From contig DF237365.1 of NCBI GenBank assembly GCA_000708835.1, forward strand, positions 17,769-81,768: a stretch of 64,000 nt of DNA. The letters are read 5' to 3'. The notes beneath the pieces are model-generated. The model was not told the DNA's origin, searched no databases, and worked only from the letters and a program-made list of their open reading frames with translations. The translations under genes and the position numbers were made by a program. Source of the DNA: Klebsormidium nitens. Lineage: Eukaryota > Streptophyta > Klebsormidiophyceae > Klebsormidiales > Klebsormidiaceae. Below, one piece after another: positions 1 through 11,600 of this stretch; positions within the stretch are counted from its first letter, which is position 1, and every line of letters begins with the position of its first letter.

Positions 1-427
1 AACGAGTCAACCTGGGAACGACCTGTCTACCTCAAGTCCAAAATGAGCGACCTTGTCGGACCAGAATCCCCTCTCGTCCAAGCGACATGTACCTGAATTT
101 TACTGTTGCCACCCTGCGCCAGCTAGAATGCGTCTTCCTTTCCGTCGAACTTGTGGTTTGTGGCTTCTCCCCAGAAACGATATTTGATTGGCCAAAAGCA
201 GATTTCTTTGCTGCACAAAGACCTCATCTTGTCCGTCCACACTCTGAAAAGTGCAATCCATCGACGGCATGATTCAGTTCGGACACCTTGAAAGTTGACT
301 CACGAGTACATTCGGACGCCATGATGGCCTGGCGGACCCTGACAGGCTGCCGCGCCAGAGAATGACCAGTTCAATCTGATCGATTGCAGTGCACTGAGTG
401 TGCACAGTGCAGAACAAATTCGGACGC
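1..427. other. Left-edge spacer, no gene seen
   Basis: No splice-supported coding exon or RNA gene was recognised here. The short open frames have no family-like composition. The stretch runs up to the left arm of an inverted-repeat element. Confidence 0.5.
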
Positions 428-763
428 GTCCGGCAACCCAGCCTCACAGATTTTATGAGGAATCTCTCATATTACCCAAATCTCGGAAATGGTATTGAAG
501 CCATAAGTCAATGACAAAAGTTCCATATTGGTATGAGAAATTCAATAGAGTCTATGAGGAATTTGGCTGCCGCCGGCGCGAATATGTGCATCCCGGTGTG
601 CTGCCGCCCGGCGGGCCCCGGGCTCAGCAACATATCCACAGCGAGGTATCTGCGCCGTCCGATCGGCAGTGCAGGGCTTAATATCGACCGTGCAGGACGA
701 CCGAAGCGACCGTTTTGACCCACAAAGAATTGCGCGCCGCGACCGTGTGGATTGCAGTACATA

Positions 764-807
764 AGGGCGGCGCCCCTTATTGGAGAGGGCGGCGCCCCTT
801 ATTGGAG
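764..807. repeat. 22-bp perfect tandem duplication inside the inverted-repeat element
   Basis: Two back-to-back identical 22-base units contain GGGCGGCGCCCCTTATTGG. Each unit includes a near-palindrome (ATAAGGGCGGCGCCCCTTAT in the first copy), so the site could form a small hairpin. It lies in the GC-rich core between the two inverted arms. Confidence 0.8.
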
Positions 808-889
808 GGGGCGGGGTGGTGGTACCCGACGGCTTGCCCCGGGTGCCACCAACACTGCAAGTCCACTAGCATTAGGGTCTCGCACACCG

Positions 890-1025
890 CCCGGCGAGCA
901 ACCGGGCCCTCCCTGTGACATTAGGGTCTCGCGGGCAACCGGGTGACAACCGGGCACTTTCCAGTGACATTAGGGTGTGGCGGTCACCTTATCCTAGGTT
1001 TTTAGTGTGCCCGGTACTTCCCTGT
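890..1025. repeat. Dispersed repeat, copy 1
   Basis: This core block begins with CCGGCGAGCAACCGGG, contains repeated ACATTAGGGT motifs and ends with TAGGTTTTTAGTGTG and CCCGGTACTTCC. A diverged version with the same order of motifs occurs at about 38858-39020, so this is a dispersed repeat and not unique sequence. Confidence 0.55.
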
Positions 1026-1187
1026 GACAACCGCCCGGGGACTCAAATTCACCATAAGGCCTGAACAGATTCTCCATACCGAACTGGAAGTTTCGTCATT
1101 GGCTTATGGCTTACTTCCCAATTGCCGGACTTGGATAATATGAGAGATTCCTCATAATAGCTGTGAGGCTGGGTTGCGTCCGGAGGG

Positions 1188-1642
1188 CCAATGCCACCGG
1201 GCCGGCCCGCGTGCTCGGGCCGGGCAGCCCGGCGTTCCTGTGGAGCCGCCATCATTCATGACCATCGACCATAGCCTTAGGTACCAAACTTGTATAGCAC
1301 TCAGGTGCCGGCAGAAGGGCCTAGCCAAACATCTGAATGTGAGGAGCACCGTGGCGGCAGCTGCTCTTTGTCTCTTTGTGGCGGGTGTAAAGTTGAATCC
1401 TCCAGGAAATGAGTGTGTACATAGCGACAGGGGCTTCCGGGACCCATTGAGTGGCATTGGACTTGAGGTGGTAGCAAACGATCCCTTAAGTGCCGTTCCT
1501 AACCGTGTTGGTTTGGCCTAGCTGATCTAGGGGCTACAGAGCTGTTAGGTGCGCACGGCCCATTCATTGGCAGCTCGCCAGCTCTCTCCGCTTAGTTTTC
1601 ACTAATTAACTGCTACTTATTGCTGGGTGGGAGAATTGGATC
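1188..1642. other. 5' flank of ATP23
   Basis: No coding exon is recognised. It lies between the inverted-repeat element and the ATP23 start and probably holds that gene's promoter and 5' UTR. No convincing TATA box was singled out. Confidence 0.4.
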
Positions 1643-3480
1643 ATGGCAGATGCGTCGACCACTTCCACCACCACCAGCACAAGTGGTCGCCGGCTGGAGA
1701 ACGGGAGAGTGCTGTATGGCACAACAAAGGAGCATTGCGAGAGCATGATCGAACACTCTTTGAAACACAGTGAGTCAGTTTTGAGCCGATAATCTCGCAG
1801 GTGGTGGTATAAATTTCCGGTGGACGAGCAAGGGAATCCGGTGCTGGCAAAAACTCAACAAACACAAGAGCTTCTTGCCTCCAACGTTGAAGGATCGTGA
1901 AAACATCCTTTAAAGAAGCTGGCAGAGAGATCTAACCTTTCAGGACATCACCCTGTCAAAAGCGATTTGCCTTACACTGGTGCCAATGTATGCGGAACTC
2001 CCCTGTGTATGCAGACAATGTCATCAAGTTTCTGAGAGAAGCCATGGAGAAGGCAGGCTGCCCCGTCGGTGACCGTTTCTTCTCCGCCATGAATTGCATG
2101 ATGAATGCTGGTGGTGGATTTATGCCAGAGGGGGAGGGGGTGAGCCGTTTGAACCACATACTCTCTGACTCATGCAACAGTGTGTTAAACAGACTCTCTG
2201 ATTGCGCTACTGGTCCAGGCCAAACCGGATATCAGTACTTTCAAGTTTTTTGGCAGATGCTGACTCGTTTTGTCAGCATCTGTGAATGATGATGGCCAGA
2301 CAGTTCCCCATCTGACAGGGCATAGATCCTTTCACCTCCACTTTCTAAGAGCTTGCGTACAAGCATCGAAGGACGGAAGGACCTCTTGGATCCGATTGAC
2401 TCACAGAGGGCCACATCTGCCGCTCCTATAGTGCTCAGGAACTTTCTTCACAACTGGCGCACATGTTCGTTTGTTGGTCAACCTTTGAACCGGTGAAGGC
2501 TGCTGTTGATGGACTATTGAACCTCGAGCCCCCTGACGAAACGTTCAATGATAAAGACATGGTCCTGGGTGCAAGCAGATCAAGATCTGCTACAACAACG
2601 TCGTCTACCAGGATGAGGTGGACACAGGACTGGCACACGAGCTGATCCATGCATACGACCAATGTCGAGTGGCAAAACTAGACTGGGAAAACGTCCACCA
2701 CCAGGCGTGCAGTGAGGTGAGCCACTTTCCAGCCGGCAGCATTGATGTCTTTCTCATTGGATCTAATGGACCCAGATGCATCAACCATGCAATATAGTAG
2801 GTCGCCGCTAGGGCGACTCGTCCTCATAGGTTATACCAGCCAATCGGAGGCATACGTTGACCTTCTGCCTTTAAAAGTGTAGCCATTTGCGTGTGGATGC
2901 CCATGCACATCAATGAATGTAGCTTCTTGGTATGGCCAGCCCTCGCTTGTACAAGAGTAATTTGAAAGCTGCGTTCAGTCATAATGGATGCAATTGAGTC
3001 GTCTGCTTCTTTACTGCGCAGATCAGAGCCGCGAATCTTAGTGGTGACTGCCACTTCAAGCGAGAAATAGCGAGGGGGAACTTCAACATACAAAAACAAC
3101 ATCAGGTGCGTCCTGCACAGACATCATTGCTCCACTTACACATCTCACAACCCGGTTTGCTGTTGCTCAACAAGCTTTTCCTCCAGAAAGTGCAACCTTG
3201 TCGAGCTCGCCATTATGTGGATTGCAAATTCGTTCACGATGCCTCCGACTGAACTGGAATTTGCCTCCGAATCCAACTGGCTCTCCATACATGCTTCTCC
3301 CTATTTGCATACAACCAACTCTAGAGAACATCGTGAGTGCAGGTCTGCGTTAGACGAAGAGCTGTACTTTCGGTTGCAACAAACCCAAACTGTACTTCCA
3401 AGCAAGCGGCTGAGGATGCGGTGGATGCAGTCTGGGCAAAATGTTACAAGGATACAGCACCATTTGATCGGATACCTTAA
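1643..3480 (+). CDS. ATP23: Mitochondrial inner membrane protease ATP23 homologue
   Basis: This is a zinc metalloprotease. The family processes mitochondrial Atp6 and helps assemble the F0 ATP synthase in yeast; plant members are annotated as Ku70-binding/ATP23 proteins. Coding exons are 1643-1769, 2015-2139, 2579-2716, 3022-3105 and 3343-3480. They join in frame at GT-AG sites to give about 203 residues, the usual family length. The start follows from a YGTT-E-C block typical of the plant N-terminus. Visible family marks are EKAGCPVGDRFFSA-N at about 56-70, GGFMPEGEG before the second intron, the catalytic HELIHAYD (His104, Glu105, His108), SGDCHFKRE, the CVRRR block, and a C-terminal CYKDTAPFDRIP. 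All catalytic residues are intact. There is no clear cleavable presequence, as in other ATP23 proteins. The gene converges on the SLC25 carrier downstream. Confidence 0.93.
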
Positions 3481-4500
3481 TAGATAATCATAGCAGTTGC
3501 AGGAAGCTGAGCTTATGTTTGTGGCATATTGCTTCCGCATTGCTGCCAGTCTCGGCGGCATGTTAGTCGGACGCTGCTCCGGGCCATATCTACCGGTTGC
3601 ATGAATACCGTCGACATGCAACATCTGCCGCATGCCCGTGGCATGCCAGCAGCTAGACACGGGAACTTATCGGACAGGATCAACTTACTTTGCGGACGTA
3701 TTTACGTGAAGTATGCCATGCCATGATGCAATGGTCACCGTCTTAAGAATAGACTGCAAGCTTAATTCAACATCAATATCAATATCAGTACCAATTATGT
3801 CAATGATTCAGTCGTATATCATCAGTGTGTCACTAAATAAGACGGATCGACCATCATTATATACCATCATTATAATATACACGTGTATACTCGCTGGCAA
3901 GCACCATTGTGATCCGAAGTTCTTGCAGAAATCTTCATCATTAAAATATATATAGAGCAAATTCGAGCTTAGGTTTAAGTGCAAAGTCATTATAACTGCG
4001 CGCGCGGCGCGCTCGATTTTATATAGTACAGCAAGGCGGCGTCCGGGCCACATTTGCGCATATGCAATCGGACATTGTGGTTAATTCTAGTAGATTGCAT
4101 GCACTAACTGCCCGCAGGCTCCGGGGCCACACGCTGACTGCTTCCAAGCTTGATGCGAACTCAGAAACCTTACTAAGAAAACTTAGTGTGAAGCGCAAGC
4201 CATGCACTCCTAATTAGTATGCAGTGCTTCGAATTATCGATAATGCATGCCAAAACGGGCGCGACCCTATAACTACAGTCTATCATATGTAACAAAGCGA
4301 AGTCCCTTTGACTTAGCAGCAAAGCAGCAACTCCTACACCTAACTACTGTCTAGCCAGCCGCGCAACCGCGTAAGGCAACTGCGTCAAATCTTCTGCAAC
4401 CCGCGTTACTGCAATGCAGTACACTTGCTGGCTTTCCTGCGGTCAAGTGTGAAATTACAGTCCCTTCCGACACCCTCGGTCCGATCACTAGCGTGCGGCA
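3481..4500. other. Convergent intergenic spacer, ATP23 / SLC25 carrier
   Basis: This AT-rich sequence lies between the stop codons of two convergent genes. It should contain both 3' UTRs and polyadenylation regions. It includes AT runs such as TATATATAG near 3947 but no recognisable coding exon or RNA gene. Confidence 0.5.
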
Positions 4501-7500
4501 TCACGCTAGTGCTTTCATAAGCTGATCATAAGACGTGAACATGATTGTCGAGCTCGGCGCAACCCACCAAACGCGCGACATGGTGCCGCGGAAGAATCCT
4601 TTCAACCCTTCGTGCCGGAGAATGGACTTTACGGCGTCGATCGGGCCAGAGTAGTTGGTGCTGGAGGCGATGTTGCTGCGACCCTGGACTTGCAGCCGCG
4701 TCTTGATCACATCCTGCAAAGAAGCGAGGGCGGCTGAGGGCCACTCCAGCACGTACTGAGAGATTGCAAAGGAAATTGTCAAGCACAGGAGCCATACTCG
4801 CGGCCTTAGCTTCACACCCGCGTGGTCGAGAAAGTCGACTTGGATAACACGAGTCAGTTCAGTGGCTGAACGAGTGACGGGGCCGCGAGAGAAGGGCCAG
4901 CCATTCATCCAGACAGTTCATGTCCATTTAGGCGAACAGCGGCAGCTCGTTATTGGAGGGGATTCCTCAACACACCGACGGAGCAGATTGAAATGATGCG
5001 GAACGAGGCACCAACTTCATTCACCATCGTTCCTGCCGATCCCACCACAAGTTCCGGAAAGCAGTGCGGCGAAAATGTGTGACGAACGGAAGAAAAACGG
5101 ACAACGAAGCCGCAGGGACTGACCGCGGGATTTGTGACCGCCGCTGCGACCGCACTGCTGCCGAACGAGGCCGCTAGCTCCCATTGCACGTCGAGTTGAT
5201 CGACCTGCACAGACAATACGGCGAGCTGGGCAAATGGAGCTACGGAATGAAGGGTTTGGCGTCTACCCAACAGCGGGAGCCCTCTAGCCCATTCAGAATA
5301 AAGCAGGTGATTCTCTCGCTTGGGATTCCGTCAATGTCGAGGTTGAACGTTGCAAACAATGCTGAGGTCAGTCGCCAAGATGGCGGATTTGCAAGTCCAA
5401 GCCGTCTTGTCGACCGCGACTTTTAAGACAAGCATCTTCACTGGTGACAAAAGCTGGTTTCAAGCTGCCAGCAGGGTACGATGGAAGCTGATAATCAGCC
5501 GCGTTCTGCTTAGGGGAACGCAGACGCGAGACTTTGAAGCGCCGCAAGAGGGTAGGACCTTGCGAGAGGAAAACAATACGAAGCGACTGACAATTTGAGG
5601 AGCAACGGGACGGAGGACCCACCGTTCCGACGCCTGTGTATCGGGCGGCCAATACTTTGGTTCCCTCCCACATGGGCAAGTAAATGGCGTTGAAGGGGCC
5701 CCACACCATCTGGCAGGCAAAGACAGAGAGATTGCAGAGGTGAAGAGGAATCTTGCAGCGGAGACGTATGGCTAACAAAAAGCTGGGGTCGGACGACTTG
5801 ATCCGGTTACGCGACTGCCGATGACAACACTTGTTGTTCGATTTCTGATGCTCAAAAGGGCCCGTAGCTTCCCTCCAAAAATTGCAGAGCGGTTCGAGAC
5901 TACAGCAAAGGACTGTCGTTGAAAATAACAGTACTTGCGAATCAAAGCAGTCGGTTTAGCGTAGTCGTTTCAAGATGGCAATCGATCATTTTAAGGCTTT
6001 CTTTGCGCTGCTGAATCCGACTTCGAAGCAAGAATGTGATGAACCCGACCTTCAGCAAAGTCTTCCAAAGGAATGATTACGAGTTGTATGCGAAGGTGAC
6101 GCCATTCGACGCACCTGTGTCATGGCGAAGCCCCGATATAAAGCTAGTGGCCCTTCCGAACGAATGATGGTCCTCGCAGCGTCTAGCGACCCCTGCGAGA
6201 GAAGTGGGTCGTCAACAGACTTCGTGAAAAACCTCCAGTTGATTAGCAGCTTTGTAGGAACAGGCACTGTTGGCGTTTTTCTGCTCCTTTCCGGAGTTGT
6301 CGCGAGTACCATCATAAACGGGAAGTCACATTTCCACGAATTTGCATCGGGTAAGATCCCAAACCTCGCTTGACTTCGAAACCTTGAAGGATGCAATCGG
6401 CTGACGATTGCTGATGTCAGGACACCTCTTCCTCGTCCGCAAGCACCATCCTTTCAAGCGTGGCAATAAGAGGGCTGACCTGATACGCCCCGCTGGTGTT
6501 GGTTTGCACTTGCTGACGTTGTCGGACCACTTCCAGGGGGACCATCGCTAGGGACTGGGCCACTGTAGCGATGACCCCCCCGGCGAATTGGGTCATCGGA
6601 GACTCCTCACTACCTGGAACCAAGACGTCAGGTGGGGTCAGGTGGTCGATCGCTCTGTTTCGCCACTCTGGCTCTTGAAACATGACATTACTACAGAGTG
6701 AGTCAATCCAGAGAGAAGTAACGACCGTGAGGCTGTGAAGGAGACTGGAAACGCAAGCTCGAGGTGAAAGGTTGCAGCCAGATCCAGGCCCACAATTGCA
6801 AAAGCGTTGATGTTGAGATTCATCGTTGACATGTTGCAAGCCAGAAGAAAGTGGACAGAGTTCTGTGGCGGGTGTCTTCACACACCTGGCAGGAATTGTT
6901 TGGAAGCCTGGTATGCCCCCATGTACAGGGCCTGTGCGGGAGCCACTTGCGCCACTGTCCCAAAGCCCTGCCAAGAGTGTGGTCAGCAGCTTCAGCCTTA
7001 TCTAAGGATGCCAGGGGTATAGCTGGTAAAGAACCAACCTTCACGTTACGTTGGACAAGGGGTTGGGCATATTACTGGAACTTAGCTCCTTTGTTACCAG
7101 ATCTTGTTACTGAAACACAAGGAATCTGTCGCTGCTACCTTCCCCGCTCCTGCCCCACCAACTGGATCAGAGCTTCTCAAACAAGAATACAATGGCCATT
7201 CAAAATATGCCAATGAATCGAAAGCATAACTTTTCCCAAGGGAGATTCCAAACTTCCAAGCTTCGTCCAGAGAGGATTTGTAGGTCAGCCAGCGGGAACA
7301 GTAAGGGCTTGCCTTGAAGAGTGTGCGCCAGCCCTCCCTGGCGGCTATGGTCCACAGTGCGTCCAGCGGCCCCTTGTATGCATATGCCACCTTCCCAGCA
7401 GCCTGCTGAGCACCCTGGACTTGCATCCTGCCAGCATGGAGATGAATAGACGTCTCTGCACTGTGTGAACTATCTGATATCAAGGAGGCATCAAGTAGGT

Positions 7501-7947
7501 CTGAGCCGAAAAGGTGGTACAGTTCTGACCGTCAGCATTGCCCACATGAGGTGCCCAGACAAGTCACAAAATATTCGAAAGCAGACCCTCTTCTTGCATG
7601 TACAACAACCAAGTGCAAGCCTGACCTGAAATTAAATCACGCCACAGCTTCCGTTCTGAGCTACTTCAGTTGAGCCACCTTGCTGTTGATTGCAAACACG
7701 CTTTAGAATGTCGCCCTGCCTTTGTTTTGGGGAGCCAAGGAACATTAGATCTTGCTCCAAGACGTGCCCAGCTTTGACCGGAACCCGCAAGTAGTTCTTA
7801 CCGTGACTTGACGGTACACATTGGATAAGTCACACCGTCCGCCAGCATTCCTGCCACCCCTCCCGACAGCATTTGCTTGGAAAGCGTCCATGCCGGCTGT
7901 TCTTGGGCAAAGAGGAGGGCGGAGGGGTCCTGTCGGACTTCCTCCAT
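4501..7947 (-). CDS. Mitochondrial carrier family protein, SLC25A44-like
   Basis: This is a six-helix inner-membrane solute carrier. Coding exons in transcript order are 7802-7947, 7313-7427, 6886-6967, 6480-6613, 6115-6192, 5623-5709, 5124-5204 and 4501-4713. They give about 311 residues, the normal length. Three repeats are visible. The signature PX[DE]XX[KR] is PMCTVK in repeat 1 (the acidic residue is replaced by Cys), PLEVVR near 140 in repeat 2, and PADVIK near 240 in repeat 3. Human SLC25A44, a branched-chain amino acid carrier, also lacks the acid in repeat 1 and shares the VWxPF and TNPxDVI-TR blocks, which is why that subfamily is preferred. The substrate is not determinable here. 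The start ATG at 7947 sits in a good context (GCCATGG). Intron 2 appears to be GC-AG (AAG|GCAAGC). Confidence 0.9.
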
Positions 7948-8663
7948 GGCTCCTCTGCTTGCCCCCAAAGGAGACTACATAGAAACCAGGTGCGATCAGG
8001 TCCAGTAACCACACATTAATTCCAAGCAATCAGCTTTACTACGCAGTCAAAGCTACAGCATTACATCCTTAAAGAATAGTCTGTACGCGCAGGCCGCTAC
8101 GAAATAGTTCATCGCAGCGCTCTAGCTGCAAGGGGGTGCAATAGGCAGCTGCCCCTAGATCAGAACAGCAGCAGGCCGGCGGCTGGCGGCCAAAGCCATC
8201 ACCAACGCCATGCAAAGCGCCATTGTGCCGATCGAAGTGTTTCTTCTAGAGCTGGTAAAAGGGTTTCAGGGCTTGCCCTTCTAGGAGTTTTCAAAACCCT
8301 TTTGCACTCTATCTGTGCCAGTGGCTAAATGGATCAGGCGGCATGCAGTACGTCAGGCGGCCGCGCTAAGCTTCGCAAGCATTGGAATGGCCCGGCGCGC
8401 GCTATGCTTCCAAGTTGATGCACATACGCGCGGACAAAAGCACTCATCACCCTTGAGAGTCAATATATAATATATGTGCTACGAAGCCTAACGATCGGTA
8501 TGCATACCGCCCGCTTGGAGCTCAATGAGAAAGGTCGGACAGCTCGGCCCAACAGTTCGGCGCGCCACTACTAAAGTCAACGTACTTGGTGCATTGTCCG
8601 TGCATACTTAGCTGATATGTACATTGCAACATCTTGATTATCCTGAGATACAATCGTTCGCCA
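7948..8663. other. Spacer between two minus-strand genes
   Basis: It contains the promoter and 5' UTR of the SLC25 carrier (right to left) and the 3' UTR of the ureohydrolase. There is an ATATATAATATATG tract near 8463. No coding exon or RNA gene was recognised. Confidence 0.45.
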
Positions 8664-11600
8664 TCACTGTTTTCTCCGTCTATGAATGGACTCCGCTATA
8701 AGACAAAGCTGCTCAAACATCATGTTTGCTGCCACTCGCGGCGTGTTTCCTGTGGGGTCCCACGGCGGGGACGTGCACACGAAGTCCGCCCCCACAAAGT
8801 GCAAGCCTCGCAACCCTCTCAAAATAATCTGCGCTTCCAGCGTCGTGAGTCCGCCATCTTCCGGAGACCCGGTCCCAATCGCATATGCAGGATCGAGGGC
8901 GTCGACGTCGAACGTGATGTAAGTGGGGCCGTCTCCAACAATCTGCAACAAAACGCGGAAGAACCAAAGCTTTTAAAGTCGGGTGTTTGCCGGAGCTACC
9001 GGAGACCCACCAGAGACTACGTCGTCTACGAATGTTGATCCTTTCTTGGGGCTCGCGGAACGGCTTACGAGGAGCAGCAGATAAGGAACAGCACAAAGCA
9101 GCAAATTCTGTGCAAGAAGGCAAACCTCCTGCAATTATGCGTGCTGCCAGGCTGAATCCTCGTCACCATAGCCAACGGAGGAGGGTCCCATCAGGCAGGG
9201 AAGAACATAAGGAGGGAAGCAGCAGCGGTCGAAGAGCCGGACGGCTGGGCGCGCTATCAGGTCAAGAAGAATTTCAGAGGCAAGTAGGCTGAAACCGTGT
9301 GTCTTGGCCACCATGCATACGGCTTTTGGTCACAGCCGAGGCCACAAACACTTCGCATTTTCGGCCCTCTTTTCAGACGGCGCCCTACGATGGGTCGGCC
9401 TTGTAAACTAAGATTTTTGGCGGCCCGCGACGAGAGCGACTTTTTAAGGGCACCCTTGGAGGTCTCTTTCTCCAGCTTCAGGCATAGTTCAAGCTGAAGG
9501 ACGAAGCGCATCCAATCGGAAAGCTGTTGGTACATTCACGGCCTTGTAAGCGGAACCTGACTTGAGCTACGATAGAGTTCAAAAGGCAACAACTTGCGAC
9601 CGGATAGATTGAACGAACCTTTTGAAAACGAAGCAAGGCCACTTTGGATATTGCCCCCGATCGCCGAGGTAAAACAAGTGCACCTCAGCGCCGCAGCGAG
9701 CAGGGGTCACTACGCTCAATACCAGCCGGCCATCCGACCCAAAACGTAACCCGGGCATCAATCTTTCCCCTCCATGCCGCTGTGCAAAGCGGTCGGGGCG
9801 TGAAAATTCTCAAGAAAGATGATAAATATAAGCCAAGATAATGCTAAGCTCCGACTAACATCAAAAACCCTAACCTAAACAGATACCTGCTCCGCACCCA
9901 TACCCACCCTAACCACCAAACTAACCCTACCCGTACCGTGCGGTTCCCTCATTATCACCTCGGCTTGTTATCTTCATTGAGTTCAATCGGGGCTTACCTC
10001 CCGGGCCTCGTGCGCGACCTTCTTGGGCCCCAGGTCGTAGAACTCCTCCATGTCCACCACGCGCATGCCCGCGTCCTCGCTCAGCATCTTGCCGGGGCTC
10101 ATGGGGCCGCGGATGCCGATCTGGATCGTGCGCTTCGGGTCGATCAGCCCGTCCGCGAGCGCGCAGCTGAAGGGCGTGCCGTTCCAATACTGCAGATGCG
10201 GAGGAAAAACAGCGTTCGGCGAGGCACGATCAACATGTCGTTACTGTTTTCCGCTTCTTGACTGCCTGCCATAGTACCTTCTGTGGAGGGCTTTGAAAAG
10301 GCCGAACTTATCGAAAAGATTCAAAGACTTTCACTAAATCCGAATATTGAGGCAGAAGTGGGCGTTTGCAAGCTTCGGAAGGATGAGACTTGGTTCGCTT
10401 CTGCAGGGCCGAGCAAAGTCTTTTGAACCTCCAGAGCGAGTAATTTCCTCCAGTTCAGAGTCTAAGTCCTGGGCAAATTCAGGCAAACGTCCTGGGCCAT
10501 ATTAGACAAAGCTGTTACACACGGACGACGCTGCATTCTTGGAACCGAGATGACTTGATTGACGCTCAGGAGGGGCCCGCTGACAGTCCCTTCCGCCATT
10601 CATTGAGGATGTAGCCGCGCCAGGGACTAGGACGAAGGGTTCAGAGGGTGTGTCTTTCCAAGCCTTCCAGCCAAACATCATCGCACACTAGAAGCACGTT
10701 CGGGTAGGCTAAGGACAGCCTTACTCCGTAAAGGTCTGCACATCACCCAAACGGAAAGATACCTGACGCTTGCAAGCGCTTCTGCTTCCTGGGCAACAAC
10801 AGAGGGTGCAAAACGTCAACCAGGGTTCTGCCTAAGAGAAAACCAAAGTGTCGTCAGTGACTCACTTTGGACCCCGTGCTTTCCTCGCTCTCCTGCAGGT
10901 CCACTGTATCGTGGTGTGCGTCCAGGTGCACCAGCCCAACGGGACCCCCCGCCGCCTCAGCCACCGCACGCAAAATGGGATACGAGATGCTGTGATCGCC
11001 GCCCGCGGTGATCGGAATGATGCCCCTGACACAGAAAGAGAAAGGACGTGAATGAGTCCTGGCTGAGTGTCTAAAGAGCAGGTGACTAGATGGATTAGGA
11101 CACCGGAGGAATGTGTTCTAAAGACGTGGAAGAGCAAAATGGAGGACGGGGCAGCTTGCCGCTCTCTGCACCACTTCGAAAGTGTTTACTTGTGGGTTGC
11201 AGAACGCGTTTTACCATAACCTGTGACTGGCCATCGTGCATGGTTGTAGATCCACTGTATTCATGCCCATGAACAGTCGGAGATGAATATTGTTGAGCAA
11301 GCTCTTGATTGTTAGCCCGCAACAACAACATCATCTCTGGCACTCAACAACATCTCAAAGTTCCAAAACGTCAATTCCGCATACTGAATACTAGAAATAA
11401 TACTCATTCAAATCATTTTAGTAAAGTGCTAAATGAAACAATGGAGAGACGTTTCGCACCTGCTGCACAGCTGCCGGAAGTAGTCGTAGATCTCGTGCTG
11501 CGCACTCTCGACCCCGTGCCAGGGCCTCTTTATGACGACGTCACCAACATCTGCCACCTGGCACAGGCTGAATGGGGCCACACCGGTGGACCCATGGATC

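Larger units (their letters stand above)
428..1187. mobile_element. Foldback/TIR element with ~120-150 bp inverted arms
   Basis: Bases about 428-575 and about 1038-1187 are inverted copies of each other. The left arm reads CAACCCAGCCTCACAG followed by TATGAGGAATCTCTCATATTA. The reverse complement of the right arm reads the same with scattered differences, then continues in step through the AGCCATAAG-CAATGAC stretch and a TATG-GAATTTG stretch. Similarity is roughly 80 percent by eye. The interior is GC-rich and encodes no recognisable transposase, so this looks like a non-autonomous DNA element or foldback repeat. Exact ends and any target-site duplication were not resolved. The interior also resembles sequence near 38.9 kb. 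Confidence 0.65.

Noticed and set aside
8634-9292. Plus-strand open frames opposite the ureohydrolase 3' exon
   Set aside because: They mirror the minus-strand exon 8664-8942 and have no splice support of their own.
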